Shown: positions 34,148 to 42,664 of the stretch, piece by piece
How positions within the stretch are numbered: position 1 is the first letter of the stretch
How the letters are laid out: every line of letters begins with the position of its first letter
Assembly: GCF_004168285.1 (NCBI RefSeq)
Contig: NZ_SEWF01000025.1
Location: forward strand, 35,062 to 99,061
Reading direction: 5' to 3'
DNA: 64,000 nt
Source: Emticicia agri
GTDB taxonomy: Bacteria; Bacteroidota; Bacteroidia; Cytophagales; Spirosomataceae
The notes under the pieces: model-generated
The model's input: the letters and a program-made list of their open reading frames with translations, nothing else
What the model was told of the DNA's origin: nothing
Database searches by the model: none
Made by a program: the position numbers and the translations under genes

Positions 34148-35422
34148 TTAGTTATGAAACAACCACTGCTGCCCGATAAACACTACTATACCTGCTATAA
34201 AACCTACCAATGCCAACCAGCTGATGCGTTTCAGGTACCACATAAAATCTATATTTTCGATTCCCATTACGGCTACGCCTGCCGCCGAACCAATAATAAT
34301 GGTACTGCCTCCTGTTCCGGTAGTAAGGGCTAAAAATTCCCAGAACCGATGGTCCTGGGGAAAAGTGTTCAAATCGTACATCCCTTGTGCCGCCGCTACC
34401 AAAGGTACATTATCTACAATAGCAGATAATAAACCTAAAGTTATGCCTATCAGGTAATCATTTTTGAGTGTCCCATCTAAGAACGTAGCAAAAGTTTTGA
34501 GCATACCATATGATTCAAGGGCGGCTACTGCCAGTAAAATACCTAAAAAAAACAGAATACTGGGCGTATCTATTTTCTGTAAAGCCGTAGCTACACTTAG
34601 CTTCTTCTTTTCCTGGTAATGTTTATCGGCATGAATCCAGGTGGTAACAATCCATATAATACTCAAAGCCAAGAGCATTCCCATAAATGGAGGCATATGT
34701 GTAACCGTTTTGAAAACAGGCACAAAAACCAGTAAGCCTACTCCGGTAAACAAAATAATATTGCTCTCTTTAGAGGTTTTATCTCTTTTAAGCGATGGAT
34801 TCGGTATCTTTTCTTTTCTGAATTTTCCGACCAGGATCAGCAGTGGCACAATGCATACAGCCAGACTTGCTAAAAAAGTTTTTGTCATCACATTAAGCGC
34901 AGTAAGCTGTCCCCCAATCCAGAGCATAGTAGTAGTTACATCACCCAAAGGCGACCATGCTCCACCTGCATTAGCAGCTATTACAATCATCCCTGCAAAC
35001 CAGAGTTTATCTTCTTTTTCGGTCAGAATCTTGGCACATAGTGAGGTCATGACAATAGAAGTAGTCAGGTTGTCTAAGAGTGCCGAAATAAAAAAAGTAA
35101 GGGTGGTAATAATAATTAATAAAGTCCCTTTGTTAGTCGTTTTTATTTTTTGCGTAATAATTTCAAAACCATTGTGCGAATCTATCATTTCTACAATAGT
35201 CATGGCACCTAACAAAAAAAACAGAATAGACGCTATATCGCCTAAATGGTGCATCAGATGCTCGGTGGCTTCATTGATTGCATGCGCTTCAAAAAAATAA
35301 ATAAGCCAGCAAAGCACGCCTGTCATTAAGGCAGAGGCCGCTTTATTAACGCCAAGCGGATGCTCAAACGCAATAGCCAGATACCCTAATACAAAAAAAA
35401 CGATCAATAATATGGCAAGCAT
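34148..35422 (-). CDS. nhaD: NhaD-type Na+/H+ antiporter
   Basis: 424 aa, about 11-12 membrane spans. Family markers include MIDSHNGFEIIT, FFISALLDNLTTSIVMTSL, ANAGGAWSPLGDVTTTMLWIGGQ and the late SAIVDNVPLVAAAQGMYDL and GTGGSTIIIGSAAGVAVMGIE, the double DN-containing helices of the ion transporter superfamily. It exchanges sodium (or lithium) for protons across the inner membrane. It is a single gene, convergent with GLPGLI, followed upstream by a 364-bp spacer. Confidence 0.85.
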   Translation of the reverse strand: MLAILLIVFFVLGYLAIAFEHPLGVNKAASALMTGVLCWLIYFFEAHAINEATEHLMHHLGDIASILFFLLGAMTIVEMIDSHNGFEIITQKIKTTNKGTLLIIITTLTFFISALLDNLTTSIVMTSLCAKILTEKEDKLWFAGMIVIAANAGGAWSPLGDVTTTMLWIGGQLTALNVMTKTFLASLAVCIVPLLILVGKFRKEKIPNPSLKRDKTSKESNIILFTGVGLLVFVPVFKTVTHMPPFMGMLLALSIIWIVTTWIHADKHYQEKKKLSVATALQKIDTPSILFFLGILLAVAALESYGMLKTFATFLDGTLKNDYLIGITLGLLSAIVDNVPLVAAAQGMYDLNTFPQDHRFWEFLALTTGTGGSTIIIGSAAGVAVMGIENIDFMWYLKRISWLALVGFIAGIVVFIGQQWLFHN

Positions 35423-35786
35423 AAGACTATTTAATTAATGTGGAATAAATTGGGCAAGTAGAAAGTCAATACTTCAGAGAAAGTGCATTGTTCAATGGCA
35501 AATTTACAGAAAACCCTAAAGATTCTTTATAGCTCTGTGCTATCTTTAGGAAAAATTAATTTTTTATGGTTCCAATTGACACCCAAGCCACTTAATAAAG
35601 CATAAAACTACTTCATAATTAACCGGTTAACTAACTGAAGATTTTTCCTTAATTTCGTTTTAAGGTATGCTTACAATAGACGTTTCCACGATATGCTGAG
35701 ACTTCCACAGGAACTAAGAAGTGCCTTTCAGGCGTTATTTTCTAATCAGTAGTATAAAATTGTTCAATCTAAAACCTCCAAAAACT
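35423..35786. other. Long intergenic spacer between nhaD and the GT81-HAD gene
   Basis: No convincing gene. It contains an inverted repeat CCTAAAGAT/ATCTTTAGG near 35514-35552 and a palindrome AATTAACCGGTTAACT near 35619-35634. The divergent promoters must lie here, but no perfect TAnnTTTG element was found. Confidence 0.4.
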
Positions 35787-37166
35787 ATGATTTCAGTTAT
35801 TATACCTACCTTGAATGAAGAAGAAACAATTGCAAGCGTTGTTGATTTTGCTAAAAACCAGGCCCATGTAACAGAGGTACTCGTTATAGACGATAAGTCG
35901 CAGGACAAGACTGTGTCAATCGCTCAGAAACATGGTGCTACTGTGGTAACCAGCACTAAATTAGGCAAAGGAGCCTCTATGCGTGATGGTGTATCGTTTG
36001 CCAAAAACGACATTCTCGTTTTTTTAGATGGAGACATTAATCCCTATCCTCATCACACCATCAGATTACTCACAGAGCCTATTCTGCAGGGAGAGGTGGA
36101 CTTTGCCAAATCTTCCTTTAACCGAAATGCAGGCAGAGTAACCGAATTAGTAGCGAAACCTTTACTAAGTATATTTTTCCCTGATTTGCTTTCATTCAGC
36201 CAGCCACTTAGTGGTATGATAGCCGGGCGTAAAGAACTATTAAAGCAGATTGATTTCAGGGACGATTATGGCGTAGATATTGGCATCCTGATTGATATGC
36301 ACCTGATGAATGCCCGCATGAAAGAAGTAGGCATTGGTTATATTGAAAATAAAAGCAAACCATGGCAGGCATTAGGCAAAATGAGTAAAGAAGTAGCACA
36401 GACTATTATCTCAAAAGCTGCTTCTAACAATAGTTCTAACTTTAATTTTGAAGAATTAGGAACGATTACAGAGATACGCTCACAAATGGAGGTATCTTTA
36501 GAGAGCCAATTCAAAAAATTAAAGAAAATGATCATTTTCGACATGGACAATACCCTGCTCCTGGGCAGATTTATAGATGCTTGTGCTGAAAGATTTCAAT
36601 TCAAAAAAGAACTGCTGGAGATACGCTCACTGGAGCATGACCCTGTGATTATTACCAAAAGAGTAGCCAGTTTGCTCAAAGGTCGGAATTATGGTGAGTT
36701 AATACAGTTGTTAGATACTATTGAGATTGTACCGGAAACAAAAATAATTATTCAGGAACTAAAAGAAAGAGGCTATATAACAGGTATTATTTCGGATAGT
36801 TATGATTTTGTAACCAACCATATCAAAAACAAATTGGGTATGGATTTCTCGCTTGGCAATGAACTGGAATTCTCGAAAGGCGTAGCTACAGGAGAGGTAA
36901 AAATCCCGTCTTATCTGTTCAACAATCCGAAGAGTGTCAACAGGCTTTCTATCTGCAAAACCAATGCAATGACCGCCATTCTGGAAAGATACAATATACA
37001 TAAACAGAACTGTATTGCCATTGGCGATAGCATGAACGACCTCTGGATGATAAAAGAAGCAGGTTTAGGTATCGCTTTCTGCTCAAAAGATGATTTAGTG
37101 AATCATCACGCCGATATTATCATTTCTGAGCCATCTTTCAAGAAATTATTAGAAGTGGCTTTGTAA
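35787..37166 (+). CDS. Fused GT81-like glucosyl-3-phosphoglycerate synthase and HAD phosphatase
   Basis: 459 aa from ATG 35787. Residues 1-215 are a GT-A fold: IPTLNEEETI, VIDDKSQDKT, KGASMRDG, DGD at 81-83 and SQPLSGMIAGRKELL ... YGVDIGILID, which closely follows glucosyl-3-phosphoglycerate synthase (GpgS, GT81). Residues 249-459 are a SerB-type HAD phosphatase with DMDNT at 252-256 and GDSMND at 413-418. Together they could make and dephosphorylate glucosyl-3-phosphoglycerate to give the compatible solute glucosylglycerate in one polypeptide (inference). Mannosylglycerate enzymes are known as similar fusions. Confidence 0.7.
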   Translation: MISVIIPTLNEEETIASVVDFAKNQAHVTEVLVIDDKSQDKTVSIAQKHGATVVTSTKLGKGASMRDGVSFAKNDILVFLDGDINPYPHHTIRLLTEPILQGEVDFAKSSFNRNAGRVTELVAKPLLSIFFPDLLSFSQPLSGMIAGRKELLKQIDFRDDYGVDIGILIDMHLMNARMKEVGIGYIENKSKPWQALGKMSKEVAQTIISKAASNNSSNFNFEELGTITEIRSQMEVSLESQFKKLKKMIIFDMDNTLLLGRFIDACAERFQFKKELLEIRSLEHDPVIITKRVASLLKGRNYGELIQLLDTIEIVPETKIIIQELKERGYITGIISDSYDFVTNHIKNKLGMDFSLGNELEFSKGVATGEVKIPSYLFNNPKSVNRLSICKTNAMTAILERYNIHKQNCIAIGDSMNDLWMIKEAGLGIAFCSKDDLVNHHADIIISEPSFKKLLEVAL

Positions 37167-37267
37167 GCAATTGTGGCGCAAACCTCTACTTGGCTATGAG
37201 TATTTAGCTATATTATACCATAATAGTTAAGACAAACCGGAAGTTCGCACCACAAATAATTTATTCG

Positions 37268-37275
37268 TACTTTTG
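37268..37275 (+). promoter_or_regulatory. -7 element TACTTTTG of the RRM-helicase operon
   Basis: Perfect TAnnTTTG, 25 nt before ATG 37301. An imperfect inverted repeat TTGTGGCGCAAAC / GTTCGCACCACAA lies upstream (about 37174-37256). Confidence 0.6.
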
Positions 37276-37300
37276 CGGCTCAATCATACCAACCAAAGCA

Positions 37301-37645
37301 ATGGATATTTTTGTGGGGAGTATTCCTTTCAAACTGAAAGAAAAAGATTTAAGGGCTTTATTTGAAAAATATGGCGAAGTAACCTCAGTAAAAATCGTAA
37401 AAGATAAGGTAACACGCCAGAACAAAGGTTTTGGCTTTGTAGATATGTCCGATGAAGACGCCGTAAGAAATGCGATTCATGAGTTGAATGGAACTGAACT
37501 AATGGGACGTACCTTAGAGGTGGGTATTTCGGAGAAAAAAGAAACCCCTAAACCAGTCAAAAACTTTAAAATCAATCAGCAGGGAAAAGCTACCGGAAAT
37601 TTCAGAGGCATTGGCAAAGGCTATGATAAACGCAAAAAGAAATGA
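37301..37645 (+). CDS. RRM-type RNA-binding protein
   Basis: 114 aa. One RRM with RNP2 IFVGSI near residue 3 and RNP1 KGFGFVDM at 42-49, then a basic tail rich in Lys and Gly ending YDKRKKK. Single-RRM proteins of this size occur in Bacteroidota and cyanobacteria and bind RNA. Its stop overlaps the start of the DEAD helicase by 4 nt, so the two are translationally coupled and probably act together on RNA structure. Confidence 0.88.
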   Translation: MDIFVGSIPFKLKEKDLRALFEKYGEVTSVKIVKDKVTRQNKGFGFVDMSDEDAVRNAIHELNGTELMGRTLEVGISEKKETPKPVKNFKINQQGKATGNFRGIGKGYDKRKKK

Positions 37646-38886
37646 AATTTGACGACTACCGCATTGCGCCGGAAATCAAGCAGAATTTAGAACGTTTAGG
37701 TTTTAAACGCCCTACTGATATTCAGTACAAGTCTATCACCCCTATCTTGCGTGGTGAAGATGTATTGGCTATTGCCCAAACGGGCACGGGTAAAACGGCA
37801 GCATTTGCTATTCCGGTATTGCACCTGATAAATGATACCAAAAAGAGTTCAAGGGCAGATGCCATTCGTTGTGTGGTAATGGTACCGACACGTGAACTGG
37901 CAATTCAGATTACCGAGGTTTTTCAGAAATTGGGGCAAGGCACAAAAGTAAAAACCTTTTCGCTTTTTGGTGGGGTTGAACAAGACCCCCAGATTCTGAA
38001 ATTAGAACAAGGCATTGATGTACTGGTTGCTACGCCCGGCCGCATGTTTGACTTGGTAAGTCAGGGGCATCTGAAACTTAACCACGTAGAAATTCTGATA
38101 TTAGACGAAGCCGACCACATGCTTGACTTAGGTTTTATCAAAGATATTCAGGATTTAATCAGGTTTCTTCCCCGCAAACGCCAGACTTTGTTTTTCTCGG
38201 CTACCATTAACGAAACCATTAAGAAATTAGCGTATTCGCTGGTACATAATGCCATCAGAATACAGATTTCGCCTAATGATAAAGTGGCGAAGAATATCCA
38301 GCATGCGGTGCTCTATGTTGAAATGGACGACAAACGTTTTTTTTTAGAACGGCTGGTTAACGAACATCCTGAAAGCAAAATTTTAGTTTTTGTACGCACC
38401 AAAGTGCGTGCCGAGCGTGTTAAAGCTGCGATGGAGCGAGTGAATATAGTAGCCGAAACACTACATGGCGATAAAGAGCAACAAGACCGACTACAGGTAT
38501 TGAACCGATTCAGAAAAGGCGAAGCCCGACTGCTGATTGCTACTGATGTAAGTGCCAGAGGGATTGATATACCTAATGTAGATTATGTAGTCAATTACGA
38601 TTTGCCTGATGTACCCGAAAATTACGTACACCGGGTAGGACGTACAGGCAGAGGTACACAAAAAGGCAATGCCCTCTCTTTTTGCAGTACCGAAGAAAAG
38701 CCGATTTTAGCCGAAATAGAAACATTTCTGACCAAGCCCATTCAGGTAATGGAATTAGATAAAATGGACTATGCCGCTACCATAGATTTCTCGAAAGATA
38801 CTACAAGCTCAGATTTGAAAGCCTTGTTGAAAGAGGCCGAGCAATTTGAAGAAATGAAACGCAAGAAAAGCAAAGGCAAAAAATGA
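37642..38886 (+). CDS. DEAD-box RNA helicase (RhlE-like)
   Basis: 414 aa. Complete helicase motif set: Q motif region ([12 protein letters not shown]), AQTGTGKT at 45-52, [20 protein letters not shown], and HRVGRTGR. Short basic C-terminal tail. It unwinds RNA duplexes, often in cold adaptation or ribosome assembly. It is joined to the RRM gene upstream and to the VF530 gene downstream by 4-nt overlaps, forming a three-gene unit. Confidence 0.92.
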   Translation: MKFDDYRIAPEIKQNLERLGFKRPTDIQYKSITPILRGEDVLAIAQTGTGKTAAFAIPVLHLINDTKKSSRADAIRCVVMVPTRELAIQITEVFQKLGQGTKVKTFSLFGGVEQDPQILKLEQGIDVLVATPGRMFDLVSQGHLKLNHVEILILDEADHMLDLGFIKDIQDLIRFLPRKRQTLFFSATINETIKKLAYSLVHNAIRIQISPNDKVAKNIQHAVLYVEMDDKRFFLERLVNEHPESKILVFVRTKVRAERVKAAMERVNIVAETLHGDKEQQDRLQVLNRFRKGEARLLIATDVSARGIDIPNVDYVVNYDLPDVPENYVHRVGRTGRGTQKGNALSFCSTEEKPILAEIETFLTKPIQVMELDKMDYAATIDFSKDTTSSDLKALLKEAEQFEEMKRKKSKGKK

Positions 38887-39113
38887 CTCAGGAACAGCCC
38901 AATAATCCGCTTCATGGCAAAACGCTTGAAATGATTCTGAACGAACTGGTGGCCTATCATGGCTGGGAACAGATGGAATACCATGTACGTATCAATTGTT
39001 TCGCCAATAATCCGAGTATTAAATCAAGCCTTACATTTCTGCGCAAAACACCCTGGGCAAGAAAAAAAGTAGAAGACCTCTATATAAGAATGATTGACGA
39101 CCTAAAAAGATAG
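38883..39113 (+). CDS. VF530 family DNA-binding protein
   Basis: 76 aa. [24 protein letters not shown] and [18 protein letters not shown] are diagnostic of the VF530/DUF2132 small helical family described as DNA-binding. Overlaps the helicase stop by 4 nt. No terminator hairpin is seen directly after it. Confidence 0.85.
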   Translation: MTQEQPNNPLHGKTLEMILNELVAYHGWEQMEYHVRINCFANNPSIKSSLTFLRKTPWARKKVEDLYIRMIDDLKR

Positions 39114-39200
39114 ACAGCCATAAGATAGCTGCCTAATCTGTCAACAAACTAAACTAAACAAATATTATTGAGTGAATGTGTGAATGAGCGATTTAGTGAA

Positions 39201-39253
39201 TGCCACTATGTACACAAAGAACACGGGGACGCCAAGTCAATGTTACACAATTG
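39201..39253. repeat. Partial family C repeat
   Basis: Shares TGTACACAAAGAACACGGGG and ATGTTACACAATTG with the copy at 24677 but lacks the right half. It is flanked by inverted sequences ATTTAGTGAAT and ATTCACTAAAT (about 39191 and 39275). Confidence 0.55.
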
Positions 39254-39292
39254 TTCACTATTCATTTATTCACCAATTCACTAAATTCCTCC

Positions 39293-42067
39293 CTACCGCT
39301 GGATAATCCTAACCCCTCCTCTCTGCGCCGGGTTGATGCCTTTCAGAGCGTATGTAAAACTTAACAAGAAATATCGGCCTAAAGTGGTGATACGTTCGTC
39401 TTGTACGAAGTTTAATTGCGCCGTACGGCTAATGCCCGTATTGCGGTTTAATAAGTCGTTTACTGATAGCTTCAATTCTCCACGTCTGTTTTTGAGGAAG
39501 AAAGTTGAGACCGACATAGCCCATAGTGGTATCTTCTGATTAAATCCTCCTGTCAGACCTGAATACACATTATAATCGAAATCAGTAGCGAATACCAGGT
39601 TTTTGGTAATTGTCCAGTTCAAATCTGTAGAAAATATATGATTAAAATATTCCTGATTCATCTGTTTGTTTACCGAGTAGTGCGTCTGGTTATAAATCAT
39701 ACGTCCTTCAACCGAGGCATCAAAATTATCGACCTGATAGCTTAATCGCAGACTGGTAGATGCCTGTAAACCTTTGGTGCGGTTTTCCTGGTCGTTCACA
39801 AAGTTGATACCTCTGTTCATCATTACCCGTTCGCCTAAATCAACTCTTACTTTAATTGGTTTGATTCTGAAACCATAATTCAGGTTTCCTGTCAACAGGT
39901 AATCGTCTTTTACGTTGATAGGCTGAGAAGTCTGTACAAAGGTCGGGCTGATTTCCTGTGCATTATTAATCTTATTGGTGGTATAGATTAAGTTAGCTGC
40001 TGCAAAGAAGTTAGTAAAATTCAACTGATTGAATGAGTTATAATTCAAGCCAAATCTGTGAATATACTCCGGTTTTAGATTCGGGTTACCTACATAAATA
40101 TTCAGTGGGTCACGGTTATCAGTAATAGGGGCTAACTGCGTAATAGAAGGCTCCTGAAAATTGGTTTCATAGTCGAATCTCAAATGCTGGCTTTGTTGAA
40201 AATCGTAATTGAAATGCATATTAGGTAATATATTCTGGAAAGTTCTTAAGATGTCACTATCTAATAATAGCATTTTCCCTCTCAGATTAGCGTGTTGGAA
40301 ACTCACACCTGTAGAGAAATTGTATTTCTTTTGCACCAGTCTGAAATTGGCCCCCAGACGGTTATACAGAAAACTACTTTCAAACTTATTACTTAACTGA
40401 CTATTGTAAACAGGTACCCCATCTTTAATATCATTCACCAAAGCATCAGAAAGATAATCATTCTTCTGCAAGGCATAATTTACTTCCAGATACTTGCGCT
40501 TGCCGAGTGGCTCGGTGTAAGAGGCATTCATTCCATAATTTATGCGGTCTGATTTCTGGGTGCTTTTCTGTCTGATATTATCTGTGCGGGTCAGATTGCC
40601 ATCTGTATAATATTTGTTCAAAGCAGACAAATCACCATTGCTATCGGTATTATTTATCTGAAAATTAAGATTGGTCGAGAGTGTTCTGCCTTTTTTATGG
40701 AATTTATGACGGAATAATAAATTACTATTCACACTCAACCCCTCGCTGCTACCGCCATAGTTCCGGTTACCTTCATTTTCTACTACATCAGCACTATTCA
40801 ATGACTGGCTCTCGCTCAAAGTATTAGCTGTGGTATGGTTATAGTTGATATAAGACGACCATTTCAGCGAGTTCATAGAGTCAATTTTCTGGTCAAGCGT
40901 AAAATTGAGTCGGTGGTTATCATTCAGCGTATTCTGTGAGGTTTTCTGTAAGGCAGTATAGCTATCGCCATTGGGTAGAAAATTCTGACGGTTTACATTT
41001 TTGTCAATAATCTGGTTGATATTATTGAACATATAACTACCGTTAATCTCAGTCTTTTTAGTAAGAGGGTTATTGAAGTTGAGTCCTCCGGCCCAGTTTC
41101 GTACAAATCCATTCTGGCGGTTGCCGAAATTCAATGGTACTCCCCCATCATTATCCGCACTGAATTGCAGGCGAACTTGTCCACCCCCACCCATCATTCG
41201 CATTAAACCACCCGAGAAATTCATGTAATCATCAATTGAGAAGCCTTGCTGATTCACATTATTGCCCATTGCCAACACCGAAAATTGTTTGTCTTTATTG
41301 AACCGGTTAATATTCAACCGTCCTGAATATCGTTCGTCAAGCCCTGCTCCTGCCGTAATATTACCAAAAGCGCCTTTCTTGCGGTCTTCTTTCAGTTTCA
41401 GATTGATATTTTTTTCACGTTGGCCGTCGTCAATTCCTGTAAAATCAGCCTGGTCAGAACGTTTGTCATATACCTGTACTTTATCTATGGCATCGGCTGG
41501 CAGGTTTTTAGTGGCCATTTTAGGGTCTCGTCCAAAAAATTCCTTACCATCTACCGTAATTCGTCTCACGGTTTGCCCTTGTGCTTTTACTGTGCCGTCT
41601 TTTTCTACTTCTACACCCGGCAACTTTTTCAGTAAGTCTTCTACAACCCCATTAGGTTTTACTCTGAAAGACCCTGCATTAAATTCTACGGTATCGCCTT
41701 TGATACTTACAGGCGCTTTTTCGCCTTTTACAGTTATTTCTGCCAATACTTTGCTGATGGCTTGTAGTTTGATGGTGCCTAAATCTACTCCGGCCGCTCC
41801 ATCGGGCACAATGAGTTTATAATAGGGTTGATGCCCCACATAAGTAATTTTAAACAGATAGTTGGCAGAATTCAGGTTTTTTAATTCAAAAGTACCCCTA
41901 TCGTTGGTACGCCCGAAATTCACTAATGATGAATCTTTCGGACTCAGCAGTAGTACCGTTGCATACTGCAAGGGCGCAGCAGCCGAATCGGTAACGATGC
42001 CTTTGATAGTTATTTTTTGTGCAAAACCGGGTATTGTCAATAAAAGAAGAATGAAAAGCTTTTTCAT
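39293..42067 (-). CDS. Outer-membrane beta-barrel protein with carboxypeptidase-like N-terminal domain
   Basis: 924 aa from ATG 42067 (signal peptide MKKLFILLLLTIPGFAQ). Residues about 20-105 form a CarboxypepD_reg-like domain (ITIKGIVTDSAAAPLQYATVLLL). Then a plug-like region (LLKKLPGVEVEKDGTVKAQG) and a long barrel of alternating strands with many aromatic residues. It is of the outer_membrane_beta-barrel family related to TonB-dependent receptors. No lipoprotein partner of SusD type is adjacent. Its promoter carries the 37-bp box also found before the GLPGLI gene, pointing to joint control. Confidence 0.8.
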   Translation of the reverse strand: MKKLFILLLLTIPGFAQKITIKGIVTDSAAAPLQYATVLLLSPKDSSLVNFGRTNDRGTFELKNLNSANYLFKITYVGHQPYYKLIVPDGAAGVDLGTIKLQAISKVLAEITVKGEKAPVSIKGDTVEFNAGSFRVKPNGVVEDLLKKLPGVEVEKDGTVKAQGQTVRRITVDGKEFFGRDPKMATKNLPADAIDKVQVYDKRSDQADFTGIDDGQREKNINLKLKEDRKKGAFGNITAGAGLDERYSGRLNINRFNKDKQFSVLAMGNNVNQQGFSIDDYMNFSGGLMRMMGGGGQVRLQFSADNDGGVPLNFGNRQNGFVRNWAGGLNFNNPLTKKTEINGSYMFNNINQIIDKNVNRQNFLPNGDSYTALQKTSQNTLNDNHRLNFTLDQKIDSMNSLKWSSYINYNHTTANTLSESQSLNSADVVENEGNRNYGGSSEGLSVNSNLLFRHKFHKKGRTLSTNLNFQINNTDSNGDLSALNKYYTDGNLTRTDNIRQKSTQKSDRINYGMNASYTEPLGKRKYLEVNYALQKNDYLSDALVNDIKDGVPVYNSQLSNKFESSFLYNRLGANFRLVQKKYNFSTGVSFQHANLRGKMLLLDSDILRTFQNILPNMHFNYDFQQSQHLRFDYETNFQEPSITQLAPITDNRDPLNIYVGNPNLKPEYIHRFGLNYNSFNQLNFTNFFAAANLIYTTNKINNAQEISPTFVQTSQPINVKDDYLLTGNLNYGFRIKPIKVRVDLGERVMMNRGINFVNDQENRTKGLQASTSLRLSYQVDNFDASVEGRMIYNQTHYSVNKQMNQEYFNHIFSTDLNWTITKNLVFATDFDYNVYSGLTGGFNQKIPLWAMSVSTFFLKNRRGELKLSVNDLLNRNTGISRTAQLNFVQDERITTLGRYFLLSFTYALKGINPAQRGGVRIIQR

Positions 42068-42091
42068 AAGTGGTTTTAATTTTTGTCTGAA

Positions 42092-42099
42092 CAAAAGTA
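42092..42099 (-). promoter_or_regulatory. -7 element TACTTTTG of the barrel gene
   Basis: Perfect TAnnTTTG on the minus strand, 24 nt before ATG 42067 and 21 nt from the 37-bp box. Confidence 0.7.
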
Positions 42100-42120
42100 G
42101 AAACCACACTATTAAACATA

Positions 42121-42157
42121 GGTTAAGAGAGATTGAAATAATGTTAATTAAGGTTAA
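42121..42157 (-). promoter_or_regulatory. 37-bp TTAACC box upstream of the barrel gene
   Basis: Read on the minus strand it starts TTAACC, shares the first 26 bases with the box at 33257, has a variable 5-nt spacer and ends TTAACC. Candidate operator for the RprY-like regulator. Confidence 0.75.
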
Positions 42158-42261
42158 TAACCAGGTTATGAGTAGAAATATAGTACAAAAAATAGGTAGA
42201 ATTAGCTATTTTTAAGAATAAAAGTAGCAAGTGTTAGGTTTTATCAATTAATAATCTCACC

Positions 42262-42280
42262 TTTGTACTTTAAGTACAAA
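42262..42280. promoter_or_regulatory. Perfect palindrome in front of cspA
   Basis: TTTGTACTT-T-AAGTACAAA lies 16 nt before ATG 42297. It could be an operator or a hairpin in the 5' leader that helps temperature-dependent translation. The first TTTG may also be part of a -7 element. Confidence 0.4.
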
Positions 42281-42296
42281 ATACAAATTTTTTCAA

Positions 42297-42488
42297 ATGT
42301 CTACAGGAATTGTTAAGTTTTTCAACGAAACCAAAGGTTATGGTTTTGTTAAAGTAGATGGAACAAACCAAGAGGTTTTTGTCCATGTTTCAGAATTAAA
42401 GGACCAAATCCGTCAGGATGATCAAGTAACTTTTGACATCCAAGAAGGTAAAAGAGGTCTAAACGCCGTGAACGTGAAATTGGCATAA
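42297..42488 (+). CDS. cspA: Cold-shock domain protein
   Basis: 63 aa. Cold-shock domain with RNP1 GYGFVKVDG and RNP2-like VFVHVSEL, slightly shorter than typical CspA (about 70 aa). It binds single-stranded RNA or DNA as an RNA chaperone. Single gene with its own terminator at 42512. Confidence 0.92.
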   Translation: MSTGIVKFFNETKGYGFVKVDGTNQEVFVHVSELKDQIRQDDQVTFDIQEGKRGLNAVNVKLA

Positions 42489-42511
42489 TTATATCAATAT
42501 ATATAATTATC

Positions 42512-42544
42512 AAAAAAAGCTCTCAGTAGATTGAGGGCTTTTTT
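42512..42544 (+). terminator. Rho-independent terminator of cspA
   Basis: AGCTCTCA pairs with TGAGGGCT (one mismatch) followed by a T-run, 23 nt after the stop. Confidence 0.8.
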
Positions 42545-42627
42545 GATTTATCAACTCTGTTGCGGCACAACTTTCTCTTATTTTCTATCTTCCCCAATCA
42601 CTTTTCCTGGGATTCACCGTCCAATGA

Positions 42628-42647
42628 AGACGCCAAGCATGGCGTCT
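42628..42647. repeat. Small hairpin AGACGCC/GGCGTCT
   Basis: Part of the widespread type of intergenic hairpin (GTAGAGACGCC...). It lies 18 nt beyond the stop of the MsbA-like gene and could terminate it. Confidence 0.5.
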
Positions 42648-42664
42648 CTACCAAAAACAAAAAT

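Noticed and set aside
34641..35300. Long + strand open frame of about 219 codons opposite nhaD
   Set aside because: It mirrors the hydrophobic codons of nhaD, has no protein-like motif, and the antiporter frame is clearly the real one.
41262..41822. + strand open frame of about 186 codons opposite the barrel gene
   Set aside because: Shadow of the barrel protein; serine/proline-rich composition typical of antisense frames.
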